From: Bimastos eiseni
Taxonomy: Eukaryota > Annelida > Clitellata > Crassiclitellata > Lumbricidae
DNA: 64,000 nt
Reading direction: 5' to 3'
Assembly: GCA_959347315.1 (NCBI GenBank)
Contig: OY365809.1
Location: 45,050,447 to 45,114,446 of the forward strand
The position numbers and the translations under genes were made by a program. The notes under the pieces are model-generated. The model was not told the origin of the DNA, did no database searches, and saw only the letters and a program-made list of their open reading frames with translations. Positions 23,348-31,195 of the stretch are shown here, piece after piece. Each line of letters starts with the position of its first letter. Position 1 is the first letter of the stretch.

Positions 23348-25709
23348 ATATATATATATATAATTAATTTAAAATGATCATTGAGTATTGATATCAACTT
23401 CATATTGAAGCCAATGCAATTCGAACACTTTTCTTCTTCACCGCCTTCTTCAAAGCAGGTTCAAATGTTCGACATCGCCATTCCTCTCTCCTCTGCGCCT
23501 CATCTTTGAGCCTCCTGTATCCCTCTGGCATCATCCAGCCTAGCATCATTCGTCTGTTTTCCTCTTCCTCGTTTTCCTTCCATCTTCTCTTCTGTGATCG
23601 TTTTCATTATCGAACTCTTTGTGACGTTAAATTAAGTCTAAATAATATTCATGAATTAATAATATTCAGGAAACATGAATTATATATATATTTATATACA
23701 AGGAAGGATAGGCCTATATATATTTCCATTCATCTATGCTTCTCTCTATCGTTCCTTCTTATCATCAGCTATAGTTCACCTGCTGAAATCCACCAAGGAA
23801 CCCAGTGTGATTCTGGATATGGGTAGACTCTGCCAACCTGACTTTATCACAGTTTTTATTATATCAGTAGATCTTTTATTATCATCATTATTACTATTAT
23901 GCATTATTTAAGTGCCACTGTATCTAAAATGACAAAGCATCAATCAATGGCGCTGAATGAGGGACGCTGTGTGATAATCGTATTCGTTGTTACAAGGCGA
24001 ACGCTCCAACCAATCGTATGCTGTGTCTCTTCATTGGTTTATGTTAAGTTTGTTTTCATTGGCTGATGCGTTGTGGTTTTTGTTCCAGGGAGCCTGGGCG
24101 GAACAGATGAAGACCGCCAAGAACAGGGATAAGGTACAACAGACTTTCTTGAACACAGGGCTAGATGTATAACGTAATGGTTCCCTTGCATGACTGCCGA
24201 CGCTTAAATTTAACTCCTATAGTATCTTGTCGTCATTTGTTCATACTATGCCTGTAATCATATTGCAGTTTGTCAGTTTCAAATTGAACAAAAATTATTA
24301 TTGTTAGGAAGGGTTGTTAAACACCGAACTGATTCAAAGCACTCGTTGGTGTATCTCAGTTGCTCGGGATTTGCTCCTGGTATAACGGAAGCAGTTGCCC
24401 TTATTGGCCGACCCTGGAACCAATATGGAGGGGATATGAAGCCGAAACGTGTCAGCCAATCAGTGATCGCCTTTTTTGATACATTGCGGACAATGTCTGT
24501 GATCGGCTATGAATATTCGGTAATGAATAAAGTGACATCCGGGAATTTGGCAGGATAACTTTGAATGTATAATCGCCGAAAAGTTCATATAAATTTATGC
24601 TATGCTAGTCAATAAAATCTTCCTTTGAACACATTTTATTCATATTGCAAGTTCTATATACTAAGTCGTTTTATAATGTTCTATTTTTCATTTATATTGC
24701 AAGTTCTATTTATTAAGTCGTTCTATTTCGTTAACAAAAGCAGACGAACTGCCGATTTATCCTGCAAAAGTCCCGGATGTAGTCACACACATAATCTAGG
24801 TCAATGACCCAGTTATCGTTGGCTTCATATACCTTCGATATGAGTCCCTTTTGGATTCGCGCTGGTATCGCTATGTTGAGGTATGTGTATGGTGCAACGG
24901 TACGCGGTCAGATACGTACAAATACACTGGTGATGAATTATGTTGAAAGCTTTGACTGTCGGTTGGGTTTTGTTGCTTCTTCCGATGCAGAAAGACGTGG
25001 AGCTGTTGAAGTCGATGTTTATCAAGGTCTACATGGACAGCGTCTATCCGCTTCACTTTCTCTCGAGTCTCAGATCTTCGAAGACGACAGACGCAGCTCT
25101 AGTCCAGGTGGTTTGCTTTATTATCAACAACTAGCATTACAGCCCAGCTTTGCCCGGAATTCAATTTTGATCTTAGCAGGTACTCTGCTTTGCAATTGAA
25201 ATTATTTCCATTTAGGTCTAACGGATTGCGATTTTTCCATTTGGCAAGTGAGGCTGTGGCTTCATAACAAGTGCCTGATTAGTATATTAAAATTACCACA
25301 GCCTTCAAATGATGCGATTGCAAATGGCGGTTGTTATAATATTGATTGTCGACGAATTTCGCGATTTCAAAATAAAAAGGTAAGATTTTTTTCATTGAAG
25401 AATTAGAACTCTGAACGAACACCCTGAGTAACCCGAGGTTTGATAACTATTATAAACTGTGATCATGAAATAGTTTGTTTATTGGTTCAGAATTTCATCT
25501 ATCAGTTCTTTTGGAAACATATGTTTCCTGTTTTTGTAAAATTCCAGGAGCGATTCAGTGAGATACAACGCGTCTCGCGGTTGAGTCGTGAGAAGGGATT
25601 TTCCGGAGCCGCTTTCCTCATTCCCGACGCTCGCTACAAACCTTTCAATACTTCTGAACTGGCTCTGGACATCACTGGACCATACTGCACGAACATTCTC
25701 ACTTACTGA
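7169..25709 (+). CDS. NPHP1: Nephrocystin-1, complete, 26 coding exons
   Basis: Exons: 7169-7234, 7357-7482, 8493-8573, 9561-9607, 9946-10076, 10981-11077, 11469-11544, 12120-12214, 12821-12890, 13908-14029, 14604-14646, 15009-15096, 15953-16044, 16742-16817, 17406-17458, 18089-18163, 19143-19209, 19617-19654, 20371-20453, 20853-20929, 21521-21626, 22577-22689, 23119-23192, 24089-24133, 24991-25107, 25548-25709. All phases agree and sum to 739 residues (human 732). Order: N-terminal coiled coil (1-115), acidic E/D-rich region (about 130-205), SH3 domain (about 209-263: [43 protein letters not shown]), second acidic stretch, then the nephrocystin homology region ([61 protein letters not shown]). 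Family role: scaffold of the ciliary transition zone, binding NPHP4, NPHP2 and p130Cas through SH3 and coiled coil. The exon 2 donor (CTA|GTGCAG) is weak and lies beside a foldback element. Confidence 0.93.
7490..7637. mobile_element. Foldback (hairpin) MITE in NPHP1 intron 2
   Basis: The outer arms 'ttttatgcaaatttgagc' and its reverse complement enclose inner arms that meet in a perfect 46-bp palindrome (7526-7571, no loop). The left arm lacks about 27 bases present in the right arm. The element starts seven bases after the exon 2 donor. The transcript could fold into a long stem. Confidence 0.75.
8270..8475. repeat. Degenerate 'acaattta' repeat in NPHP1 intron 2
   Basis: Words 'aatttaca', 'tttgcaat' and 'acaattgc' recur about every 10-13 bases for 200 bp, just upstream of exon 3. 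Confidence 0.5.
8995..9185 (-). mobile_element. Dispersed LINE/SINE-type repeat copy in NPHP1 intron 3
   Basis: Direct copy of the element at 4525-4760: the same 'agatgaagaatgcc' lead, CCAA and ATCA runs, and 'aagaaatctactcagaggcg' block. Confidence 0.6.
10090..10180. repeat. (TATATG/TATAC) microsatellite
   Basis: Alternating TA/TG/AC tract directly after NPHP1 exon 5. Confidence 0.7.
10200..10640 (+). mobile_element. CR1/L2-type LINE 3' fragment (end of reverse transcriptase ORF) in NPHP1 intron 5
   Basis: The frame at 10320-10420 reads [20 protein letters not shown], the usual C-terminal end of CR1/L2-like ORF2 proteins. It is followed by the shared 3' tail (tgctcctgagtaatctttaagagctgctatataaat by pattern) and GAATGAATA repeats. 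It is heavily decayed and truncated at the 5' end. Confidence 0.75.
10640..10745. repeat. (TA/TATG)n microsatellite
   Basis: About 100 bases of TATATA with scattered TATG and CATA, at the 3' end of the LINE fragment. Confidence 0.8.
11165..11260. repeat. (CATA)n then (CA)n microsatellite
   Basis: Pure CATA tetranucleotide run followed by CACACA, in NPHP1 intron 6. Confidence 0.85.
11690..11970. repeat. (TTA)n tract and LINE tail in NPHP1 intron 7
   Basis: Bases 11690-11870 are TTA/TTG/TTC trinucleotide repeats. Bases 11885-11970 carry another shared tail (gggctggtgttggggg, gtgctgtataaat, gaatgaatgag). Confidence 0.65.
12255..12480 (-). mobile_element. LINE 3' fragment in NPHP1 intron 8
   Basis: Starts with 'ttatagggcgcc' and 'cagaagcgct', the reverse of the shared tail, followed by about 200 bases of decayed 3'-UTR-like sequence also resembling 15655-15910. 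A second tail in plus orientation sits at 12640-12725 (gggctgggagcactt, aagaggcgctacataaa, gaatgaatgaa). Confidence 0.5.
13365..13405. repeat. TCTGTG/TCTC 12-bp microsatellite
   Basis: Four copies of 'gtgtctgtctct' in NPHP1 intron 9. Confidence 0.8.
13811..13877. other. Imperfect hairpin just upstream of NPHP1 exon 10
   Basis: Two arms of about 32 bases starting 'gacaatttaaag' are inverted with a tiny loop and about three mismatches. The hairpin ends 30 bases before the exon 10 acceptor, so it could include the branch-point region. It may be a small MITE remnant. Confidence 0.7.
14125..14560. repeat. TTTA-rich low-complexity tract in NPHP1 intron 10
   Basis: Repeated 'tttatttagttattt' words for over 400 bases. 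No gene content. Confidence 0.75.
15180..15250 (+). mobile_element. Dispersed repeat with 'ttattcacgagcgc' core
   Basis: The word 'ttattcacgagcg' with flanking 'ggcac' and 'gtcaa' recurs at 33055-33130 (same orientation) and 35270-35350 (inverted). It is probably the 3' UTR of a LINE, because the 35 kb copy follows a LINE-like frame. Confidence 0.5.
15655..15910 (-). mobile_element. LINE 3' fragment ending just before NPHP1 exon 13
   Basis: Begins 'gtagcgcctctagcag' and 'ctatccagaggcact' (inverted shared tail), then typical 3'-UTR-like text. It ends about 40 bases from the exon 13 acceptor. Confidence 0.5.
16245..16645. repeat. 20-bp minisatellite in NPHP1 intron 13
   Basis: Unit 'ttcttcttaatgcttgattg' with variants (ttgttcttaatgctcg). 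Copies are nearly perfect in 16440-16640 and degenerate upstream, about 15-18 units. The tract is pyrimidine-rich in the transcript and lies 100 bp before exon 14. Confidence 0.85.
16980..17330. repeat. Polypyrimidine (CCCCTTCC-rich) tract in NPHP1 intron 14
   Basis: About 340 bases that are more than 85% C or T by eye (words cccctccc, ccttccc, cctcctcc), shortly before exon 15. Open frames here (Pro/Ser/Leu-rich) are composition artefacts. Confidence 0.8.
17485..17695 (+). repeat. Left member of a long inverted repeat pair within NPHP1
   Basis: The region containing 'tacatccgggacttttgcag' and 'ctataaataaaatgtgt' is present inverted at about 24570-24825. The two copies sit in introns 15 and 24 and could pair in the pre-mRNA or promote inversions. 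Confidence 0.75.
18225..18725 (+). other. G-rich segment after NPHP1 exon 16
   Basis: A run of 12 G (18244-18255) and several further GGGG to GGGGGGG runs near 18285, 18330, 18615, 18650 and 18685 occur on the plus, transcribed strand. G-quadruplex formation is possible. The sequence may be mobile-element derived. Confidence 0.55.
18765..19018 (+). mobile_element. tRNA-derived SINE, family B, in NPHP1 intron 16
   Basis: A 'gtagagtaatggataa' A-box-like start and 'tttcgatacccg' B-box-like word are followed by 'aaggttgactagtccgtctt' and a tail ending in TTATTATTATT. Matching copies: inverted at about 39050-39315, partial at 2785-2885, 3' half at 24155-24305. Confidence 0.65.
19785..19965 (+). 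mobile_element. tRNA-derived SINE, family A, in NPHP1 intron 18
   Basis: A 'tggcacagtagtagattgg' A-box-like word and 'ggttcgagtct' B-box (19817-19827) precede 'cttgagcaagtccttcacg' and 'gtgtgcacttctgaa'. An inverted copy lies at about 32265-32430 in the GNAT gene. Confidence 0.65.
20005..20125. repeat. (TTA)n tract
   Basis: ATT/TTA trinucleotide repeats in NPHP1 intron 18. Confidence 0.7.
20575..20775. repeat. 'atgtaatgataattaatgta' degenerate repeat and LINE tail
   Basis: Three copies of a roughly 36-bp AT-rich unit (20590-20700) run into an inverted tail 'tgtatagcgcctctcgcag'. Located in NPHP1 intron 19. Confidence 0.5.
21005..21300. mobile_element. hAT-type MITE in NPHP1 intron 20
   Basis: The left end 'gaggttcttaacctgtggtc' and right end 'aaaggttgagaaccg' are inverted and match the general hAT/Charlie terminal pattern GGTTCTCAACC. 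The interior has the usual 'ggtggtccac' words. No transposase remains; the ends have drifted and no clear 8-bp target duplication is visible. Confidence 0.55.
21885..21960. repeat. 'atattcatgtatatga' short tandem repeat
   Basis: About four copies of a 17-bp near-palindromic unit followed by TATATA. Confidence 0.6.
22015..22380 (+). mobile_element. CR1/L2-type LINE 3' fragment in NPHP1 intron 21
   Basis: Scattered frames read [12 protein letters not shown], then [13 protein letters not shown] and [10 protein letters not shown], the C-terminal signature of CR1/L2-like ORF2. The shared tail (gggagcgcctccg, gagaggcgctttatc) follows. Frameshifted and dead. Confidence 0.75.
22405..22565 (+). repeat. 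Dispersed repeat, empty-site copy
   Basis: Related to 23372-23680 (shared 'tattaatatcaacttcatt', 'ttcatgaa', 'attaatattca'). This copy lacks the insertion present in the other. Located in NPHP1 intron 21. Confidence 0.6.
22735..22975 (+). repeat. Dispersed repeat paired with 25125-25345
   Basis: Common words in the same order: 'gattgcg', 'ttccatttg', 'ttataac', 'gcctgattt', 'gcaaatgg'. About 65-70% similar by eye. Located in NPHP1 introns 22 and 25. Confidence 0.5.
23310..23362. repeat. (TA)n microsatellite
   Basis: TATATA run with TATG interruptions, NPHP1 intron 23. Confidence 0.85.
23372..23680 (+). repeat. Dispersed repeat carrying a 179-bp insertion with target duplication
   Basis: Compared with the copy at 22405, bases 23432-23610 are extra and are flanked by cgaacacttt (23422-23431) and cgaactcttt (23611-23620), a near-perfect 10-bp duplication. 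The insert resembles LINE-type sequence. Confidence 0.6.
24155..24305 (+). mobile_element. SINE family B, 3' half
   Basis: Shares 'tcatttgttcatactatg', 'tgtaatcatattgca' and a TTATTATTG end with 18900-19015. Located in NPHP1 intron 24. Confidence 0.55.
24570..24825 (-). repeat. Right member of the NPHP1 inverted repeat pair
   Basis: Reverse complement of 17485-17695, with an extra internal duplication ('catattgcaagttctat' twice). See that entry. Confidence 0.75.
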
Positions 25710-26116
25710 CCAAATGGAAATTGACCACATGGACACTGACAGAGGGCGGCTTCTCTGTGTGGGGGTCTGGGTATACAGTCTACGTATTTATGAATTTATT
25801 TATCTGTAGGATTTATAAGTCCTGTACCGAAGTAATTGCTATGACAAATGAACTGTCGTAGATTCTTGATCGATATCATCGTCTGTGTAGGCCTACGTCG
25901 TGACTGAACTGTCGCTGTCAGCTGTAGTTGCTGAATGATGTTACCAGACACAGACAGGAAACTGAAATGAAAGGTTATCTGTAGCTCGGCCAATATATTC
26001 ATGGGCTGTAGGCGGAACTCGTATATGGGCTTCATATATACGTACCTGATTGTCAGGTGCTTTGCTGAGAAATGATAAGAAACCACTGCTCTGAAGAGAC
26101 CGCCGTGGAAACTCAC

Positions 26117-26165
26117 CGACTTCCTCCTCTATCTTTCCCATATTTCGCAGGCGTTTGAAAGCCAT
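26117..26165 (-). CDS. Candidate first coding exon, weak
   Basis: ATG in fair context (aaagaATGG) opens 16 codons, MAFKRLRNMGKIEEEV, then a consensus donor G|GTGAGT. Any following exon would have to lie antisense to NPHP1; I found none. It could be a chance ORF or a retained pseudogene exon. Confidence 0.15.
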
Positions 26166-26854
26166 TCTTTTTCGATCGTGGTTTCACCCGGAAGCGTCTA
26201 AACCATTGAATCCATGAAATAGGACAAGGTCTCATTGAGAATTTATATAGGGGAGACAGTTTATTTTTTTATATTATAGGCCTTTAAAACCCTGCTATTA
26301 TTTGCAGTTGAACCGTTTGATCTGGCCTATTCTACATTAATAATTTGTCTGCCATTAACGTGGTTCAGTCTATTGTTCAACCTTGAATAATATATTAGTC
26401 CGTCTGTCAGTCAAAATTAAGGGGGGAGAGTAAGTTACTCCAATGACTTAATAAAGGGGAGACGCCAGTGGTTTCACCATGCAGAGGTTGCGCTATATAA
26501 ATTTACAACTGCAAAGTCATCAAGCATAGACCCACTGCAGCGGAATTCACTCGCAAACGGACGATTTAACGTAGACCTACTAATAATTAAAACTCATTGA
26601 AAATCGAACTAGGTCATCTCGACTTAGAACAGACTCGAGAACAGAATACAGGCAAGAGTGGGGCTTGACCCAACAACGCTTTCACTTCCAACCACGTTTA
26701 TTAAATTTACATTTATTTAAAACATAAAATCAACTCTCTTTGTGAATCCCGACCCCCTTTTACGCCCAATCTCGTTGTGTCCCACACCTCTCGACGCTGC
26801 CTCCCTGCTCTCCCCTTCTCTCTCCCTCAGTCCGTCAGCAGTCCCCACTCGTGA

Positions 26855-27030
26855 CTCTCACAATGTGAGAAACGTGGAAGACGGGCAATCAAACGAGCAG
26901 CTGCATTGAGTACAGACTGGAGCGGAGTGAGGCGGAGTTTTGGTAGGCCGATGAGTAATGAGTTACAGTAGTCGATGCGGGAGCAGATGAAGGCGTGAAC
27001 CATGGCCGAGGTTTAATGCCCCATTGGCAT
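26855..27030 (-). mobile_element. L2/CR1-like LINE 3'-UTR fragment
   Basis: Contains 'gcagctgcattgagtacag', 'ggtaggccgatgag' and 'gttacagtagtcgatgcggg', wording typical of the inverted 3' region of L2/CR1-like elements in many marine animals. Assigned from memory of the pattern. Confidence 0.55.
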
Positions 27031-27474
27031 TTCTATCTGGCAGCGATCCAACGAACTATAGGGCCTAGTTTGTATGGGCTGTTTATTGATGCGTTACGTG
27101 ACCAGCAGAAACAGATCTCGCACACGTGCAGAGAACTTATTGGTAATAGGGCAATTCTCTTCTAAACCCTAAACTTTGACCTGAGACTACGCCAATTAAC
27201 TCCAAGTGAGCGCATTGTGTCCTTATGTTTTATATTTATATTTGCCCTACTGTCAGTGTGTAGGCCTAGGTGTTTATGCGTTTGTCTGGCTTTTCTACTC
27301 TGTATTGGCCTCTGTTGTTTGCGTGTAGGCCTATTTGTTTATTGCAACCTTGAACTTCGTCAGGTGACCCTAACTTGAGGAATCTTCCAATCCATATTAT
27401 TTGGGGTCTCCTGCTTTGATCGGATGACAATTGTTATAAGAACTGTCATCATTTAATTTGTTCTGATTTGTTTT

Positions 27475-27560
27475 TGAATTGCCAAATAAATTGTGATTGA
27501 ATGATTGATTGATTGATTGATTGGTTGGTTGATTGCCATGATTGGTTGTTCATTGATTGA
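27475..27560. repeat. (GATT)n microsatellite at a LINE end
   Basis: 'aataaattgtgattgaatg' followed by a GATT run. Confidence 0.7.
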
Positions 27561-27856
27561 TTATAGGCCTATTGTATTTTCTCAGAGCACTTCATATAGA
27601 GCATTTTAGGAATCTCACAAACACACTTTCTCTGCGAACCATAGCCTAGACGATGATAAATGTCATTTCCAACAAGACTATTAGGCCTACATTAGGTAGC
27701 AAAGCAATCAATGAACAGTAAACTAGAGAAGCAGTCTCGACGGTGATCCGCGAGCTCACTCGGAAACAAACATGGGTTCAAGTCGATAGATGTCGGGAGG
27801 GAGGCTCAGAAAGTTTGAGTCAAGGTTGTGTCAATCGACGCCAGATGTCGTGTGAC

Positions 27857-27901
<45 letters not shown>
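27857..27901. repeat. (TA)n microsatellite
   Basis: About 22 perfect TA units, 155 bp upstream of the first GNAT start codon. Confidence 0.9.
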
Positions 27902-27902
<1 letters not shown>

Positions 27903-28057
27903 TAGGTTTCTAATGCAGTTTTAAACTGAAGGATTAAACCATTAACCAGGAGAAGACAATGAATAGTTGAATTCAGCAGTCTCAAAGGCACTTCGAAGAC
28001 TTTAAAAGATATTTCGCAAGTATTTTGTGGACGCTTCGAACATTTCACAAGATCCAG

Positions 28058-30081
28058 ATGCAGAAACATATTTCTTCCACTCCTACCATCTTCCGAATCT
28101 TCGATGATGGATTCTCCGTCCGATCCATGATTCCATCTGACATAGCGATTGCTCATAAATGGATTGGCTGCATTGGACTCGCTTATTCTGGCCCTGATCT
28201 TCCGTTCTTGGTTGACCTTCAACCTACGGAGTCGCACGGCTTCTATGTGGGCGAGTACGAGGGTCAGGCTGTAGGGTCTGTAATTCAGGTTCCGTGGGGT
28301 GGAAACGTCATGTACGTTTCGGCCTTCTACGTGGAAGAGAAATTCAGGGGACGTGGGTTCGGATCGCGTCTTCTGAACGTCGTTGCCAAGGAACATGCAG
28401 GGAATGGGATCGTGGTGTTGGACTCCGTGGAAGGATGGGTAGGAGAGGTTTACCAGTCGTGGGGATACAAGAAGGCGTTTAAGACGGTACGAGTACAGGG
28501 CGTTGCCAAGGCGACGTACAGCGTAGACGACTTCGATGGCATGGTACAGACGGTGAGCATGTTGTTTTATTTTCTATGAGCACATTGTTACATTGTTAGT
28601 TTCTAAGAGAATAATCGTTGTCATCAATGACCATAGGTCTATTGTTAGTTTATATGACCATATTGTCATTTTATGTGGCTATACATGTCATTGTAACTTT
28701 GTACAGAGGCGTCCAGATAGGGGTGTCCGGAGGCAAATGCCTACAATTTCGGGTAAGGGAAAATATTTTTTAATGTCGGAGGGGGTAATATCTTGGAATA
28801 GAGGGGTTTGCCTCCATCATTCAGAGGGATTGACGCCCCTGATTTTCTATGGGCATATTGTCATTCTAAAACTGTCTTAAACTGGTTTTTCTAAACCGTT
28901 TGTGTGAAACTATTATACTTAAGCTGTTAGTCTTACTTCCCGGATATGCCTAGAGATATCCTCAGAACTTCTCACGTAACTAATGATTCATATTTCAGAG
29001 CACAGACGTTAACTTCGACGAAATTCTCCGTTACGACAACAAATGTTTCGTTTCGCGAGACTTTCCGACGAGAAGAGAATTTCTCCGGATGTTGATCAGC
29101 ATACCACGTGGTACAGCGTTCGTCGCTGTCACCGGAAGTGGGTCTGTCGTTGGCTTCGGTTGTCGGCGTCCTTGCATCCAGGAGGGTAAACATATTGTAG
29201 GACCCCTCTATGCCGAGGACAGAACGGTTGCGGAGGCCATTCTGGCAAGGCTTTGCTCAGAGGTTGCTGGGGACAACATCATCATGGACATATGGTACAT
29301 TCCTTTCGTTCATCTGTTAATTCATTCATTTATTCGTTCAGTCGTTCATTCAATCGTTCATCCACTCATTCATTGAATGACCTATTTTTCGCTAAGATGC
29401 AAACTAGTATGTCGTGATGTTATTGGCTGATCAGGCGCGACACGAATACGACGGAATTTCTTAACCTAATCCAATACCATAAGAGCTGAACCGATGAGAA
29501 GAAAGGGGTCACGAGTGCTCAAGATGGACGTCCTCTGATAATCCATGCCATCTGTCAGCTCTTGACGGTAATCCGGTTTTTTTGGTTCGACCCTAGCCAA
29601 CGGCGACTCTTATAGATTACTATGCATTGTTTTGCTAATTGTTCCAACAGTCGTTGATGAAATTTAGCATCATGTAGTCTAGTGAATAGACATGCCATAG
29701 AGCGCCTCTGAGTAGATTTCTTGAAGAGGCGCTAAATCTAATTCATTGATTCATACAGGGAGAAGTTGCTTGGAAACGTGTCTTTTGGAGTCTAATGCTA
29801 ACTAATTCGTTTCCTGTTTTATCGCTCATTAACGTCGTTTGCATTCGTTCATTGTGTCACTGTCTCCTTCCTTCCTTCCTTCATTCATCCTTCGCCGATA
29901 TTTCAACGGAAATGGATCTTGTGTTCGTTTCAGCGTTCCTAACTACGCCGCAGTTGCTATGGCTAAGAAGTTCCTGTTCGACGACGTTTTATCCATGCAT
30001 CGGATGCATCGGAACGGTGACCATCCGGAGTTGAAGGCCGAGGTCTTTGCCTTGACCTCTGTCGAATACTGTGGATTCTAA
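28058..30081 (+). CDS. Double-domain GNAT-family N-acetyltransferase, copy A
   Basis: Exons 28058-28552, 28999-29294 and 29934-30081 join with matching phases (0, 2) to 312 residues. Exon 1 encodes a complete GNAT fold: the acetyl-CoA loop is RGRGFG at residues 97-102 (FRGRGFGSRLLNVVAKEH), followed by VYQSWGYKKAFKT. Exons 2 and 3 encode a second, YitH/HolE-like C-terminal domain (FLRMLISIPRG, VVGFGCRRPCIQEG, HIVGPLYAEDRTVAEAIL; ends FALTSVEYCGF). Proteins of this layout are known from nematodes, echinoderms and bacteria; their substrate is mostly unknown. The start chosen is the first ATG in frame. A copy with the same exon sizes lies inverted 0.9 kb downstream. Likely soluble: no signal or membrane segment. 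Intron 1 holds a small MITE, intron 2 a SINE. Confidence 0.85.
28704..28850. mobile_element. Small MITE in intron 1 of GNAT copy A
   Basis: Ends 'gaggcgtccagataggggtg' and 'gggattgacgcccctga' are imperfectly inverted. A relative lies at 33604-33757 in the opposite orientation. Confidence 0.55.
29500..29758 (+). mobile_element. SINE family C in intron 2 of GNAT copy A
   Basis: Contains 'aatccatgccatctgtcag', a B-box-like 'ggttcgaccct' and, at the end, the shared tail 'gcgcctctgagtagatttct' and 'gaagaggcgctaaat'. Inverted relatives: 37640-37930, 51130-51385, 57130-57400. Confidence 0.65.
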
Positions 30082-30159
30082 GACGTTGCTATTGCTGATG
30101 GGTCGTCGATTTCAAAGGAGTTGCCGCAGTTGACAGAATTGAGTCAAAAATCCAAGATT

Positions 30160-30312
30160 TGTTTGATTACGAACCAGAGTTAAATTGATTAAACTTGGTT
30201 CATTTAACAAGAGCTAAATTCATTAAACTTGGTTCAATTAGCCAGAGTTAAATTGATTAATGTTGGTCCAATGAACCAGAGTTAAATTGATTAAAATTGG
30301 TTCAATGAAGCA
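30160..30312. repeat. About 42-bp tandem repeat in the 3' flank of GNAT copy A
   Basis: Unit with 'ccagagttaaattgatt' and 'ttggttcaat', 3-4 copies, starting 80 bases after the stop. Each unit has internal TTAA symmetry. Probably in the 3' UTR. Confidence 0.7.
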
Positions 30313-30508
30313 TTCGATTTTGTAATAGTTTCTAGTTTTGTAACATCACTTAGAAGCACATCATTGCCTTGAATTGGAGCCCCATGCAAGCTATGGAGAT
30401 CATTCGATTCGTTCATACACGCTTTTGTTGCATAATTGTATAATTGCTAAAGACTACTACTCACTGTACTTCTATGTTGTAAGCTATGAATTGAGATGGT
30501 TCACAGTT

Positions 30509-30514
<6 letters not shown>

Positions 30515-30545
<31 letters not shown>

Positions 30546-30620
30546 GTCAAGGTCTACGTTGGTAAATGTCACCGTAAGTGGGTTTGCTCGCTTTTCTTCA
30601 AAAGAAAAGTGAGCATTTCG
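30515..30620. repeat. (TA)n run and short hairpin between the convergent GNAT genes
   Basis: TA repeat at 30515-30541. At 30587-30615, 'gctcgcttttctt' and 'agaaaagtgagc' form a 12-bp stem with one mismatch and a short loop. Confidence 0.6.
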
Positions 30621-30709
30621 TTATTCTAATTTCTTCGTTAGTACATCGTTATTCTTCGTGAACATATCGTAATTTTTTGTGAGCATACTGTTAGTCTTCG
30701 TGATCATAA

Positions 30710-30715
30710 TTTATT
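30710..30715 (-). terminator. Possible polyadenylation signal of GNAT copy B
   Basis: AATAAA on the minus strand, about 250 bases after the copy B stop codon. Position fits, but it is a single short motif. Confidence 0.35.
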
Positions 30716-30963
30716 GGAATTCCTTTTGAGCACACGAGCAGGAATTGGCATGATCCCAAGGGTAAAAGGTCAACTTTCTCTTTCCGAGCATTTGCCACTC
30801 ATGAGAGAGAGGTCGAATGTATGTATGAACAACAACAATTAGCCAATGTGAATGCGTGTTTTTCGTAACTCATATAGTTATAACAACTGTATCACATCAA
30901 TGACTCCAATTCGTCCATCTATCCTAGCAGCAGTTTTTTTCGAAACTGATCGACAATCGAGGC

Positions 30964-31153
30964 TCAGAATCCACAGCTGTCCGAAGAGGTCATGGCAAAG
31001 ACCTCGACCTTGAACTCCTGAGGGTCACCATTCCGGTGCATTCGATGAAGGTAAAGCCACTGGTCGAGTCCGAATTTCTCAGCCACCGCAACTGCCGCAC
31101 TGTTGGGAACACTGGAACGTAGACAGTTCATCTGGAAGTGTTTACCTTGAACA

Positions 31154-31195
<42 letters not shown>

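Larger units (their letters stand above)
25710..28057. other. Intergenic region between NPHP1 and the first GNAT gene
   Basis: No confident gene. An AATAAA at 26450-26455 could serve NPHP1. A short start-codon exon with a strong donor on the minus strand is at 26117-26165. The rest is LINE 3'-UTR debris (26860-27025), a (TGAT)n run (27490-27530) and a (TA)n run (27857-27901). Confidence 0.5.

Noticed and set aside
24804..25199. 131-codon plus-strand frame
   Set aside because: It covers NPHP1 exon 25 in the wrong frame; the phase-consistent frame matches nephrocystin.
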